64,000 nt of DNA from Methanothermobacter tenebrarum (GCF_003264935.1 NZ_QLOE01000004.1:1-64000), one strand, 5' to 3'; positions 27,020-36,142 are shown, numbered from the stretch's first letter. Numbers and translations are program-made. The notes: generated by a model not told the origin, from the sequence alone.

Positions 27020-27273
27020 CCTACTTCGCCTCGCATTTTTCTGATTTCAAGTACTCTAACCAATCCTATCATCATTATGATTATCCCTACAAAGGTCATG
27101 AATGAAGATGCCATAGCCACGTCAAGGTAGCCGAAGGTTGCCACGATACTAATTAGACCATCACCTAACACTGCTAACATGAGGAACTTGTCTATGGGCC
27201 TTGTTTGGAGCACGCCTCCTAGTGCTCCGACTATCATTAGGATGGCCGCAGCATATACGAATTCGATGTTCAT
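27016..27273 (-). CDS. ehaD: Energy-converting hydrogenase A subunit EhaD (membrane)
   Basis: It has 85 residues and three helices with a conserved acidic residue between helices (LAVLGDGLISIVATFGY). It overlaps both neighbours by four bases. Assigned by order and size (DUF2108 type). Confidence 0.74.
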   Translation of the reverse strand: MNIEFVYAAAILMIVGALGGVLQTRPIDKFLMLAVLGDGLISIVATFGYLDVAMASSFMTFVGIIIMMIGLVRVLEIRKMRGEVG

Positions 27274-27524
27274 TGTTCTATCTCCTTTACCTTACTTATG
27301 GTGAATGCTATTGCATTGGCGCCTACAGTTGCGAGTATAAAATATACCATGGATGTTATAGCGCCCAGTGGTGATGGATTTTTGAGTGTTATAACCGCAG
27401 CAACCCCGAAATTTATAACGTTGAGGTATGGCATCCTTTCTAGCCTATTCTGGGTTATGAAGAGTCTTAAAACCATATATATTATTATACATGAAATAAT
27501 TGTCTCTTCTATCATTTCCACCAC
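27270..27524 (-). CDS. ehaC: Energy-converting hydrogenase A subunit EhaC (membrane)
   Basis: It has 84 residues and two or three helices (about 8-25, 36-52 and 55-76). It begins GTG GTG GAA ATG right at the end of ehaB; an ATG three codons in is the alternative start. Assigned by order and size (DUF2109 type). Confidence 0.72.
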   Translation of the reverse strand: MVEMIEETIISCIIIYMVLRLFITQNRLERMPYLNVINFGVAAVITLKNPSPLGAITSMVYFILATVGANAIAFTISKVKEIEQ

Positions 27525-28039
27525 TATTTGATGACCTTTCTATTCATTTTTCTAGCTATTTTACCGATTAGTTTGGATGATAGAGGATGATACAAGCCTT
27601 GGATTGTTAGTATGGCGATGGTTATACCTACTATAAAGTAATTTGCTGTGATACCAAAATGTGAGGCGACCCATATTATGAAGGTTATGGTTAGGGCCCC
27701 TGTTGTCCCAGCGTATCCAGGATCTGCGCACATTCTATTCCCGAAGTAGACGAATAATGCGGCGATCAGACCACCTTCTGGGCCCCCGAATCCATAGTAG
27801 CCACAAGATGCTAGTAGAGTGCCGGCTGAGGCGTCTGGGGAGCATACGATGTTGCCTTTAAAGTAGCCTCCGCCTAGATCCCCCCCTCTTTTTTCTATGG
27901 ATTCGCCGATCGCCTTCGCGCCTCTGACACCTGGGGCTTCGGGTAAGCCCATCCATATGTCTATTATAACGAAGTTTAGCCATGCTAGAACTGCGGCGAT
28001 TGGTATTGCTATGATTTCATTCAAAGATATCCACCCCAA
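27524..28039 (-). CDS. ehaB: Energy-converting hydrogenase A subunit EhaB (membrane)
   Basis: It has 171 residues with four or five helices and a long glycine-rich loop ([20 protein letters not shown] and [11 protein letters not shown]). The start is TTG at 28039 behind GTGGAG. A second TTG at 28024, behind GGGGTGGA, would give [12 protein letters not shown] and is equally plausible. It is the first recognisable gene of the eha cluster here; an intact ehaA is not seen before it. Confidence 0.74.
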   Translation of the reverse strand: MGWISLNEIIAIPIAAVLAWLNFVIIDIWMGLPEAPGVRGAKAIGESIEKRGGDLGGGYFKGNIVCSPDASAGTLLASCGYYGFGGPEGGLIAALFVYFGNRMCADPGYAGTTGALTITFIIWVASHFGITANYFIVGITIAILTIQGLYHPLSSKLIGKIARKMNRKVIK

Positions 28040-28107
28040 GTGTTAGTCTCCACTAGAAATAATATTAGAGTTGTCCCGGTTATATGTTTAATATTCTTAG
28101 ATTCCAT
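28021..28107 (-). other. 28-codon open frame before ehaB (possible remnant or leader peptide)
   Basis: An ATG at 28105-28107 opens 28 codons with a hydrophobic run ([11 protein letters not shown]) and ends with a TGA inside the ehaB start region. It could be the tail of a decayed ehaA, a leader peptide, or chance. It has no strong ribosome site. Confidence 0.25.
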
Positions 28108-28446
28108 GTATGGTCCAATGAAGCTTTGTGAGGTTATGGAACTCGAAATGGCATTTAAATGTTTAATGGTTTTTTCAAAAAATCTTGGAGTGTGAATAAT
28201 AGTATATTAAACATTTCTTTTGCACCTCGTACCCCTTATCCCTTTATACCTCACCTTAATTCTTTTCTTAAAACATATAAATATATTTTGTATATAAATA
28301 TATTTTGTTTTGCCTTAGAATATGAATATATTATAGATTTTTGTTATTTTCCCAGTTTCTTGGCCAAAATAAGAAGAATAATTAAGAAGGTGTGCGGAAA
28401 CTTCAAATATGGGGTGTAATGGGTGTATTCCATTGCTTTTATATGT
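28108..28446. other. AT-rich intergenic region between the GT-C gene and eha
   Basis: These bases hold the probable eha promoter and otherwise AT-rich sequence with a repeat of AAATATATTTTGT (around 28278-28306). A plus-strand frame of 86 codons crosses it, but its composition is that of AT-rich noncoding DNA. No RNA gene was recognised. Confidence 0.5.
28152..28160 (-). promoter_or_regulatory. Probable eha operon promoter
   Basis: Minus-strand ACATTTAAAT is the best TATA box before ehaB, about 115 bases upstream. It predicts initiation near 28125-28130 and a leader of about 90 bases containing the 28-codon frame. Confidence 0.4.
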
Positions 28447-30942
28447 TTATAGTATCTTTGATGATAATTCTAGGGCTGTGTCCTCGTTGTATATTATTTT
28501 AAGATCCCAGAATAGTGTTAGGTAGGATTTTAGTGGTATTGGATCATTTTCAATGTTCTTTTTTAAGGTGTAATTGAGGGTTTTTTCCATGGCTTCTTTG
28601 TCCCCTGCTACATAATATACTAGGATTGCATCGGCGTAATGCCCTATGGAATATATTTCCGGGTCTCCGTCACCTTTAAATTTGCCATCATACTCTTGAT
28701 TAGCTTTAAGCCATTTTGAACCCTCTTGGATCGATTTTAAAGCTTTTGTATCATTTGTTGCAAGGTAGTATAGGGTTAATCCTTTAAGTATTTCGATGTT
28801 TTCATATGGTGCGGAAGTCCAAGATCCGTCTCCTCTTTGTTTTTCAATTACATTATATATGATTTCTTTGTCTGGTTTCATTCCACCTACTTGGGATTCT
28901 GTTTTAAGTTTCAGGTAATCTGGTCCTATAAATTGTGATGATTCTTTGTTGGCTGCTATTTTAATATCCTCATTATTTATTTGGTTTTCGATAAATTGCA
29001 ACCCTTTATTTGTTATTTTTTCAGTTTCATTTGTTTTTAGGTCTTTTAGGGGATAGATTGTCTGGGCTGTTGTTATAGTGTATTCTGCTGGTGGCATGCC
29101 CCCTGGGAATGAGCCGTTTTCCATCTGTTTATATTCCAGCCATTTGATCAGATAATCAGATCTTTCTTTAAATTGTGTGTTCCCTGTTTTCGCGGCTAGT
29201 TTGTCATATAGGGCTGCTATCATGGCATTGGAGTCGTAGCAGCCTTTAAATGTGCTTCCAAATTCCAAGTCTCTGGCGGGATCATATTCTATTGGAGTGT
29301 ATTCTCCAATCTCTGAGTAAGAGTATCCGTTCCAGAATTTTTCTATGAAATGTGTTATCTTTTCATATTCTGGGTCTCCGGTAAAGTTTATTTTGGATTT
29401 ATTCCCTTCTATGGGGGGCTTTGGGATGTATTGATATACTGCGACGTCTCCTGTGACGAGAAGGGTTTTGAAGTGGGTGTCTGTGGGGAGATATAAACCC
29501 AAGCCTTGTTGATGCATGGTTTTTCCAATGTAAATGTATGTTATGTTATTTTTTTCGATGAAATAGTATGCCTCATTGGGCTGTGAAGTGGTGAACATTG
29601 TTTTTACTTCCATTTCGCTCATCTCTTTCTCTTTCAATGTGGGTGGGTTCCCCATCATGCCCTGGTAGATCGTCTTCCATAGTAGAACATCCTTCCTGTG
29701 CGTGTTACCTATAAGGAGGTAAGCATCGTCCATTGTCGCCAAGAACACAGAATCGGGTGCTGTGTTTTTCTCTATCCACTCAAAGGCTTCTATCTGCTCC
29801 GGTGTAGGACTTATAACATTTAGATAAGCTATCACACTCCCTTGTGCGATTGGGATGATCAGAAAGATTGAAATAACAAATAATCTTATATATGGTGTGA
29901 TATTCTTCTTAAGTATCCTATAATCTGGTATTTTCACATTATCCAATCTTATAATAGCCTGTGAGAGCCCGTAACCAGCCATCAAAGATAGTGGTATCGC
30001 CGCATAAGGGTCCCGGAATCTGAAAGAATATGTTCCTACTATCGCGAATACTGCGAACCATAAAAGTATAAACTTGTAAATGGGATTCTTTGATTTCATG
30101 AAAAATAATGCACCATATAATCCGAATATGAGCTGGATCAAGCCCATCCATTTTGGGAATCCGAGTATTGTAACTGGTTGTGTTTGTAAACGGGCGGTGA
30201 ATAATGTGAATTCTAGAATACCAACAGCTGCAAGGAAGAATAAGATGGAAACTTCTATTGGTCTCTTTTTAAAAGAGGGTATTAGGAATGTTAAAATTAA
30301 TATTAGGACAGTTATGGCGAGGAATACCCATCCTCTATGGGTGAATAAGTACATTGATAATATTAAAAGGGCTATTATAATATACTTAGGATTGCCTTTA
30401 AATACCTTGAAGAATCTTCCTAGACTGAAATTATCAATATCAGAGTATCCAGGAATGCTTTTAACATATTTTATGAGTAGGTAGAGTATTATTGTGAATA
30501 ATAGGATTCCCAAGGATTCCGGTATGAATACTGATGTTCTGGCCACGAATGATGGTACTATTGAGAATAAAAAGGCGGAGAGGATTGAATCTCTCTCATT
30601 TTCGAAGATCTCCCATGCAATCTTATAGAATATGAGTATAGTTAATATCGCAAGAAGTGGTGGTAAAATAAAGAATACAAGTTGACTGTTAAAGATCTTA
30701 TACATGAGGAGTCCTAGTATATGGTAGAGTGGTGGGTAAGCGTATGGTTTAAGTCCTAGTAGGGAAGTGGGATTTTTTGAAAGTATGCCTATGCCTTTTG
30801 TGGCCAGTCTCATTACAATGTCATGGTGGATGTATGCATCGTTACCAGGGAATGCAAAATTCCTACTTGGTATGAGTCTTATGATAAAGGCTAGAATACA
30901 TACTAATATAATTTTATAATTTTTTAACAAGTTTATCACCAT
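28447..30942 (-). CDS. GT-C glycosyltransferase-like membrane protein with C-terminal toroid-like domain
   Basis: This 831-residue protein looks like an STT3/PMT-type GT-C enzyme. The first loop has acidic residues D35 and D41 in PGNDAYIHHDIV, the place of the metal/lipid-phosphate site, and about 11-12 helices fill residues 10-395. The WWDYG motif of AglB is not seen. An outer region (about 400-530) follows. The last 290 residues carry repeats such as MENGSFPGG, QRGDGSWTSAPYENIEIL and DGKFKGDGDPEIYSIGHYADA, typical of alpha-alpha toroids of the terpene cyclase/prenyltransferase fold. It probably transfers a sugar from a lipid carrier at the outer membrane face. Donor and acceptor are unknown. 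Confidence 0.7.
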   Translation of the reverse strand: MVINLLKNYKIILVCILAFIIRLIPSRNFAFPGNDAYIHHDIVMRLATKGIGILSKNPTSLLGLKPYAYPPLYHILGLLMYKIFNSQLVFFILPPLLAILTILIFYKIAWEIFENERDSILSAFLFSIVPSFVARTSVFIPESLGILLFTIILYLLIKYVKSIPGYSDIDNFSLGRFFKVFKGNPKYIIIALLILSMYLFTHRGWVFLAITVLILILTFLIPSFKKRPIEVSILFFLAAVGILEFTLFTARLQTQPVTILGFPKWMGLIQLIFGLYGALFFMKSKNPIYKFILLWFAVFAIVGTYSFRFRDPYAAIPLSLMAGYGLSQAIIRLDNVKIPDYRILKKNITPYIRLFVISIFLIIPIAQGSVIAYLNVISPTPEQIEAFEWIEKNTAPDSVFLATMDDAYLLIGNTHRKDVLLWKTIYQGMMGNPPTLKEKEMSEMEVKTMFTTSQPNEAYYFIEKNNITYIYIGKTMHQQGLGLYLPTDTHFKTLLVTGDVAVYQYIPKPPIEGNKSKINFTGDPEYEKITHFIEKFWNGYSYSEIGEYTPIEYDPARDLEFGSTFKGCYDSNAMIAALYDKLAAKTGNTQFKERSDYLIKWLEYKQMENGSFPGGMPPAEYTITTAQTIYPLKDLKTNETEKITNKGLQFIENQINNEDIKIAANKESSQFIGPDYLKLKTESQVGGMKPDKEIIYNVIEKQRGDGSWTSAPYENIEILKGLTLYYLATNDTKALKSIQEGSKWLKANQEYDGKFKGDGDPEIYSIGHYADAILVYYVAGDKEAMEKTLNYTLKKNIENDPIPLKSYLTLFWDLKIIYNEDTALELSSKIL

Positions 30943-30943
30943 A

Positions 30944-32110
30944 TCATAGTATTTCTTTGAGGAGTTTGAGGATATTAGGGTAATCTTTCACGAGTCTAAA
31001 AAGTGGAATCTTGGAATCTAGATTTAATTCTTTTCCTTTTAGTGATTCCACCAGGTTATTTAAATCTTCGTCGGTTAGTTTATTAAGTATTTTCCGATAC
31101 TTGAGGGATCTTTTAATATTGGCTCCAACTTTTTTATACCATCTTTTCTCATACACTTTTAGGAACTCTGCATCAGTTCTACCTTCTTCTATGGCATCTG
31201 ATGCGGTTTCAGCAGCTATTTTCGCGCATTCTGCGGCTATGTGTATGCCTCCGCCGGTTAATGGGTCTACTTGTCCTGCGGCGTCACCTACTACGAGCAG
31301 ACCATCAGTATAGGTTCTTTTAACAGGCCCTCCAATGGGCACGGCTCCTATATTGAATTCTATTTCAGTTGCATTCAATTTTGATGTGAATTTTTTGAGA
31401 TAATATTGTGCGCTTTTCATATTACATTCTTTTCTACGTATTCCCACGCCAATGTTCGCCCTTTCTTCGCCCTTTGGGAATATCCAAAAGTAACCGCCGG
31501 GTGCTATTTTGTTTCCGAGATAGAATTCCATTATATCATTTTTAACGTTAACACCTACCATCTCTGACTGGGCGCATGAGCAGATTTCATCCACTTTAAA
31601 CCTTGTATCGAGGCCGGCTTTTCTGGCAATTTTTGATTGGATCCCATCTGCAGCTATAACGATCTCTGAACGGATATCAAACCTTTGACCATCCTTTTTA
31701 GCTATCACACCAGTAATTTTACCATCTTTGATTATTAGATCTTTTGCTGTGGTATTGAGCATTATATCGGTTCCTTGTTCAGCTGATAAAATGGCAAGGT
31801 GTTTGTCAAATACTTTTCTTTCAACAATATAACCTGTTATTATAGGGTCTCTGGTTAGGAAACTTGCACCAGAGGGTGCATGGATACATGCGCCTCTGAT
31901 CCTAGTACAAGTGAATTTTGGTGATGGGTTTATTTTCATGGATTTAAAGAAGGTATCACTAACTCCCCCGGCACATTGTACTGGCGTGCCTATTTCAGGG
32001 TTTTTTTCTATCATGAGAACCTTGAGACCCTCCTTTGAAGCGTAAAACGAAGATATGGACCCGGCTACTCTACCCCCAACTACTATGAGATCATATTTCA
32101 CGATCTTCAC
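30944..32110 (-). CDS. Geranylgeranyl reductase family protein (archaeal lipid saturation)
   Basis: This FAD enzyme saturates the isoprenoid chains of archaeol. The N-terminal GGRVAGSISSFYASKEG is the FAD loop, PVQCAGGVSD carries the conserved cysteine of the active-site region, and VVGDAAGQVDPLTGGGIH is the second FAD motif. The length of 388 is normal. A two-cluster ferredoxin gene ends three bases before its start. In Methanosarcina acetivorans a ferredoxin supports GGR activity, so the pair makes biochemical sense. Confidence 0.88.
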   Translation of the reverse strand: MKIVKYDLIVVGGRVAGSISSFYASKEGLKVLMIEKNPEIGTPVQCAGGVSDTFFKSMKINPSPKFTCTRIRGACIHAPSGASFLTRDPIITGYIVERKVFDKHLAILSAEQGTDIMLNTTAKDLIIKDGKITGVIAKKDGQRFDIRSEIVIAADGIQSKIARKAGLDTRFKVDEICSCAQSEMVGVNVKNDIMEFYLGNKIAPGGYFWIFPKGEERANIGVGIRRKECNMKSAQYYLKKFTSKLNATEIEFNIGAVPIGGPVKRTYTDGLLVVGDAAGQVDPLTGGGIHIAAECAKIAAETASDAIEEGRTDAEFLKVYEKRWYKKVGANIKRSLKYRKILNKLTDEDLNNLVESLKGKELNLDSKIPLFRLVKDYPNILKLLKEIL

Positions 32111-32113
32111 CTT

Positions 32114-32269
32114 TTATTTTTGTATGGCGTCCACTGGACATACTATACTGCAAGTACCGCATTCCCTACATTCCCCATTTATTATAACGATCTTTTCCAT
32201 TTCTAGGATGTCATATGGGCATACATTTACACAAGCGCCGCAACACCCACATTTATCTAGTAACCTCAA
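32114..32269 (-). CDS. Small 2[4Fe-4S] ferredoxin beside geranylgeranyl reductase
   Basis: This 51-residue ferredoxin starts at TTG (complement of 32267-32269) behind AAAGGTGG. It has two complete clusters, CGCCGACVNVCP near residue 7 and CRECGTCSIVCP near residue 34, and ends VDAIQK. It is barely longer than the minimal clostridial-type fold. It is three bases upstream of the geranylgeranyl reductase gene and in the same direction, so it is very likely the electron donor for that enzyme. Confidence 0.85.
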   Translation of the reverse strand: MRLLDKCGCCGACVNVCPYDILEMEKIVIINGECRECGTCSIVCPVDAIQK

Positions 32270-32473
32270 TCAACCACCTTTAATTTTATTTTCCCCCCAT
32301 TAGAGAGTGCCAAAAGCGATTATTTTAACAGGATGTGTTGATTAGGAATCATATTTGACTTTACTTATAAAATATCTTTTATTGGAACTGTTAAGGGCTG
32401 GAGGGGTATCATTTTAATCATTAACTTAACCGTTAACTTAATATACCAGTTTTTTACTATTTATTAATTACCA

Positions 32474-32557
<84 letters not shown>

Positions 32558-32577
32558 TTAGACCTATACTTATTTTG

Positions 32578-32649
32578 GCCTTAGTAGCTCAGTGGTAGAG
32601 CGCTGCCTTGGTAAGGCAGAGGTCGGGGGTTCAAATCCCCCCTAAGGCT
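32578..32649 (+). tRNA. tRNA-Thr (GGT)
   Basis: GCCTTAG pairs with CTAAGGC, the D arm is GCTC/GAGC, the anticodon arm CTGCC-TTGGTAA-GGCAG gives anticodon GGT, and the T arm is CGGGG-TTCAAAT-CCCCC with discriminator T. It follows tRNA-Leu by 20 bases, probably in one transcript. Confidence 0.93.
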
Positions 32650-32671
32650 TTGTAGATGGTTTGATTCTTTC

Positions 32672-33307
32672 ATGGATAAGAGTTTATGGAGAAATAACAT
32701 TTTTTTGGTGATGGAATTGTCTAAGGCGTTTGATATAATAATGGCGGGTGTAATATCGGGAATAGTGGCGTTCACCACCCAAAAGCTTGGGGTGGGTGGA
32801 ACTGCATTAGGTGCTGTTTTAGGGTCAATGCTCTATCAACTCTTATCTCATTACCTTAGAGAGCCCCTAGAGAATGTTAAAACGCAGATAGTAGAGGATA
32901 AGATAGTTTTTACAATCCCACTTATGATTATACTCATAATAGAAGTTATAAACTTCCTAGCCAATTTTTATTGGAGATCGGAGAGTATAATTTATCTTTT
33001 AGAGGGTGTAACCCATTGGAATCTTTTCAGGTCAATGGGCCTTGGCCTTCTCATAATGGGATTATATCCTCTCTTGAGGTCAGATGAGATAAAGAAATCC
33101 CATGGGTACCTGCTTGTATTCGCTGGCCTATTACTCCTTTTAAGGGGATTTGTGGATGTGAATTCTTCCATTGTGAAACTTTATAGTCTAATATTTTATC
33201 AGTTTGATGTTCTGATCTCGGTTATTGTCATCACAATTCTACTTTATGTAATAGCTGTTATACTTAATGAGTCTATAATTATAATAACTGAGGATAAGCA
33301 ATTATAA
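32672..33307 (+). CDS. Multi-pass membrane protein of unknown function
   Basis: I do not recognise the family. The 211-residue protein has about six hydrophobic segments (near 20-50, 80-100, 120-140, 145-160 and 175-200), with one short polar loop (SHYLREPLENVKTQIVEDK) facing the cytosol. The first ATG lacks an SD; the ATG at 32714 (MELSKAF) follows GGTG directly and could be the real start. It begins 22 bases after tRNA-Thr with no TATA box between, and the HTH-PhoU gene follows after 15 bases, suggesting a shared transcript and function. Confidence 0.6.
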   Translation: MDKSLWRNNIFLVMELSKAFDIIMAGVISGIVAFTTQKLGVGGTALGAVLGSMLYQLLSHYLREPLENVKTQIVEDKIVFTIPLMIILIIEVINFLANFYWRSESIIYLLEGVTHWNLFRSMGLGLLIMGLYPLLRSDEIKKSHGYLLVFAGLLLLLRGFVDVNSSIVKLYSLIFYQFDVLISVIVITILLYVIAVILNESIIIITEDKQL

Positions 33308-33322
33308 TGGGATGAGGTGGAA

Positions 33323-34213
33323 ATGTCCCGGAGGAACGCTACCCTTAAGGCTATAATTGATGTGATATTATATGAAAATCCTTCCACGCAGGATGAGATC
33401 GCTAAAAAGTTGGGGATTACACGGCGTTATGTTACTAAATTACTTAGGCCGCTTATAAGGAAGGGTGTTGTTAAGAGGGCTTATATGGTTGATCTTCAAA
33501 GATTTGAGGAATTTGCAGATGTTTTTGGCGAGGAGGTGACTTCAAGGGAGTATGCTGGAAGTTTTTTCATTAAGGAGCTTTTGAGGGATATGGCGGGGCA
33601 TGTTTGTAAGCAGCTTGAAAAGTCATTTCAAGCTCTTGCCGATTATGATAAAGAGCTTGCAGATGAAGCTCTTAGGATGGATTATGTTACTAATCATATG
33701 CATGAGAAGATCAGGTCTTCAGTTGATACTGCAATTGCTATGAATCCATATTCTGAGTTTGGGAGGGCTGTGGTGTTCACTGAGATAGCATATGATCTTG
33801 AACGTATAGGTGACCATTCAGGTATAATAGCCAATTTCACGGTTAAGGAGGCGTATCCTGTAGATCCTGAGATTATGGATTATCTTCGTAGGATGTATGA
33901 AACTGCTGTTAGAATGGTTAAAAAGGCTATGAAAGCTTTCCTTAATGAAAAATTGGAACTTAGAGATGATGTTATGAAACTTGAGAAGGAGATGCATAGG
34001 ATACAGAGAAAAGCGCTTAATTGTATTGCTACTCAGATGGCTGAAACCTCTTTTGATAAGAAAGAGCGTTCAACATATTATATTTCGCTTTCAAGGATAG
34101 TTAAGACCTTTGAGAGAATAGGAGATATTTCTGTGGAGATCGTGGATACTGCAGTTGAATTCTATATGAATATTCCACGGACAACTACTCCCGAGAGGTT
34201 CAGGAGGCTATAA
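33323..34213 (+). CDS. PhoU-like regulator with N-terminal winged helix
   Basis: Residues 1-60 are a winged-helix DNA-binding domain (STQDEIAKKLGITRRYVTKL is the HTH). The rest has two PhoU repeats, each with the metal-binding type motif E-x-A-x-D-x-E-R-I-G-D (FTEIAYDLERIGDHSG and SRIVKTFERIGDISVEIVD). The fusion suggests a transcription factor for phosphate genes that senses through PhoU-type interaction, in an organism lacking PhoB. GAGGTGG sets the ATG at 33323; a GTG two codons upstream overlaps that SD. The pst cluster lies about 1 kb downstream. Confidence 0.85.
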   Translation: MSRRNATLKAIIDVILYENPSTQDEIAKKLGITRRYVTKLLRPLIRKGVVKRAYMVDLQRFEEFADVFGEEVTSREYAGSFFIKELLRDMAGHVCKQLEKSFQALADYDKELADEALRMDYVTNHMHEKIRSSVDTAIAMNPYSEFGRAVVFTEIAYDLERIGDHSGIIANFTVKEAYPVDPEIMDYLRRMYETAVRMVKKAMKAFLNEKLELRDDVMKLEKEMHRIQRKALNCIATQMAETSFDKKERSTYYISLSRIVKTFERIGDISVEIVDTAVEFYMNIPRTTTPERFRRL

Positions 34214-34261
34214 TTTCTCAAGGATTTTGGTCATGAACTGGTTAAGGCGTTCCTATTTATT

Positions 34262-35125
34262 CTAGAAGTTTTTTTGGGTTGATATACCAGATGGCACGCT
34301 AAAGTTGATTTTTTGATTTTGCAACTTTTTCTTTGGTTTTTTTCCATGATATTGTATTTCTTCGAGCTTTAAGGTTTTTCTGAATGGTTTTTCTTGTGCT
34401 TCTTCGTTTATGTGGGCTATTAGTCCTGGTAATCTTCCTATCATGAATATTCCAGTTCCTGTGCTCCAGTGGAATCCTATGTCTGATAGTATTGCTGCGT
34501 TGGCTCCATCGATATTTAGGTGTATTTTTTTGGAATTGTATAGTATTTTTTCTATTTCTTTTGCTAATTCTGTGTGTGGTCCTGTGCATTTTAGTTCTTT
34601 TCCTATTTTTAATATTTTCGTTGCTCTGGGGTCTTTGTGGTGGTATCTGTGACCGTAACCAGGTATTTTCTTTCCCTTTTCTAGGTGTTCTTCTACGATT
34701 TTTTCTGCTAATACTGGTATATCTTTGTGGGATTTACATGAATTTATGGTTTCTTGGAATAATTTCATAGCCTTTTCTATGGCTCCAGCGTGGTTTTCGC
34801 CGAAGGCTAATAAACCAGCGGCTAGAGAAGTGTTTAGAGATGAACCCGTTGATCTGGTGAGGCGGGCGACTTGTGTGCTTGGTGGTGTAACACCATGATC
34901 GCAGAAGGATACCAATATGGCATTAAGCATTTTGGATTTATTTTTAGATGGTAACTCGCCCATTAATAGTAGGAATATGACTTCAGCGAAAGAATAATTT
35001 TCAATCAAATCTTCTATTAAATAACCGCGTGTAATTATACAATCTTTTTCGATGAGGGTTATGGCTGTCTTCCAGCGACAAATATTAACCTTAAAAATTT
35101 CTTTTAAGGATTTTTCTGTTATCAT
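34262..35125 (-). CDS. Citrate synthase-like/citryl-CoA lyase-type protein
   Basis: At 287 residues it is much shorter than citrate synthase (about 370-430) and similar to the citryl-CoA lyase or ATP-citrate-lyase C-terminal domain. The three catalytic positions are recognisable: His in FCDHGVTPPST, His in IPGYGHRYHHKDPRA, and Asp in NIDGANAAILSDIG. It may cleave or form citryl-CoA or a related CoA ester. No partner gene is next to it. The last 40 residues are lysine-rich and lack conserved motifs. It is convergent with the HTH-PhoU gene. Confidence 0.75.
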   Translation of the reverse strand: MITEKSLKEIFKVNICRWKTAITLIEKDCIITRGYLIEDLIENYSFAEVIFLLLMGELPSKNKSKMLNAILVSFCDHGVTPPSTQVARLTRSTGSSLNTSLAAGLLAFGENHAGAIEKAMKLFQETINSCKSHKDIPVLAEKIVEEHLEKGKKIPGYGHRYHHKDPRATKILKIGKELKCTGPHTELAKEIEKILYNSKKIHLNIDGANAAILSDIGFHWSTGTGIFMIGRLPGLIAHINEEAQEKPFRKTLKLEEIQYHGKKPKKKLQNQKINFSVPSGISTQKNF

Positions 35126-35261
35126 AGCTATCCACCATACCAGCCTTATATGTCATCATATTTAAATTTTATACTTTTAGTGTAGTTTTATTCCTATAAC
35201 ATGAACAAAATCGCATCACCAACTAATTTAGTTCATAAAATGTGAAATATAATTCACCAAT

Positions 35262-35278
35262 AGTAAAATTTAAATAGG
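35262..35278 (+). promoter_or_regulatory. Promoter of pstS1
   Basis: AAATTTAAATAGG around 35268-35278 is a good TATA box, about 38 bases before the ATG at 35311. GTGAGGA follows as ribosome site. Upstream an ATGAAC (35201-35206) faces GTTCAT (35231-35236) as a loose inverted pair. Confidence 0.5.
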
Positions 35279-35310
35279 TTTGCAACTAACTTAAAAATCG
35301 GTGAGGAAAA

Positions 35311-36126
35311 ATGGACACCAAAACAATTTTAGGGATAATAGTCGCCATAATTATAATAATAGGGGCCATAGTAGTCCTAGGCGGCCAAGGTGGAGAAAAA
35401 AGGATCGACATAGTAGGTTCGACATCTGTACAGCCAGTGGCTGAAAAACTTGCAGCTGAATACATGAAAAAACACCCGGACGTTAAAATAAACGTACAAG
35501 GCGGAGGATCAAGCGTAGGCATCACACAAGCACAACAAGGAACAGCAGACATAGGCACATCATCCAAAGATTTAAAAGAAGACGAAAAGAAAGGCCTTAA
35601 AGTATACCTCATAGGCAAAGACGGTATAGTTGTAATTGTGAATAAACAAAATAAAATCCAAGGTCTTACAACAGAACAAGTCAGAGACATATTCAGTGGA
35701 AAAATATCAAACTGGAATGAAGTAGGAGGCCCAGATGCCAAGATAACAGTTATAACAAGGGAAGAAGGTTCAGGAACACGCAAAGCATTTGAAGAAATCG
35801 TAATGGGAAAAGAAGCTAAAATAAGAAAGGATGCAATCGTAGAAAGTTCCACAGAGGCAGTTAAGCAAGCAGTTAAGCAAGACCCCAATGCCATCGGTTT
35901 TATATCACTTGCTAACCTTGATGACACCGTTAAAGCACTTGAAATTGATGGTATAATACCATCAGAGAAAACAGTGGCTGATGGATCATACAAACTCCAG
36001 AGACCATTCCTATTCCTTACAAAAGGCGAACCAACTGGCGTAGTGAAGGATTTCATTGATTGGGTCCTAAGCCCAGAAGGACAAGCAATAGTAAAATCTG
36101 AGAAAGTAGTCCCAGCCAAACAATAG
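35311..36126 (+). CDS. pstS: Phosphate ABC transporter substrate-binding protein PstS (copy 1)
   Basis: It captures phosphate outside the membrane. Residues 5-25 form an uncleaved-looking hydrophobic anchor without a lipobox cysteine. The phosphate-binding segments [13 protein letters not shown] near residue 37 and [14 protein letters not shown] near 150 are intact. The length is 271. GGTGAGG precedes the ATG. A T-rich terminator follows, so this copy may be expressed on its own. A 95-base stretch is almost identical to copy 2. Confidence 0.92.
   Translation: MDTKTILGIIVAIIIIIGAIVVLGGQGGEKRIDIVGSTSVQPVAEKLAAEYMKKHPDVKINVQGGGSSVGITQAQQGTADIGTSSKDLKEDEKKGLKVYLIGKDGIVVIVNKQNKIQGLTTEQVRDIFSGKISNWNEVGGPDAKITVITREEGSGTRKAFEEIVMGKEAKIRKDAIVESSTEAVKQAVKQDPNAIGFISLANLDDTVKALEIDGIIPSEKTVADGSYKLQRPFLFLTKGEPTGVVKDFIDWVLSPEGQAIVKSEKVVPAKQ
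35416..35510 (+). repeat. pstS repeat unit, copy 1 (95 bp)
   Basis: This segment matches 36338-36432 at 93 of 95 bases by direct reading, while the genes around it differ at many positions. It encodes the phosphate-binding loop and the following helix. Confidence 0.85.
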
Positions 36127-36142
36127 AATACAACCCCCCCAC

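Noticed and set aside
28159-28419. Plus-strand open frame of 86 codons between the GT-C gene and eha
   Set aside because: It is AT-rich with low-complexity composition, has no ribosome site or family, and covers the eha promoter region.
35286-36119. Long minus-strand frame opposite pstS1
   Set aside because: It is the antisense shadow of a well-supported gene. A similar shadow lies opposite pstS2 and reflects their shared codon pattern.
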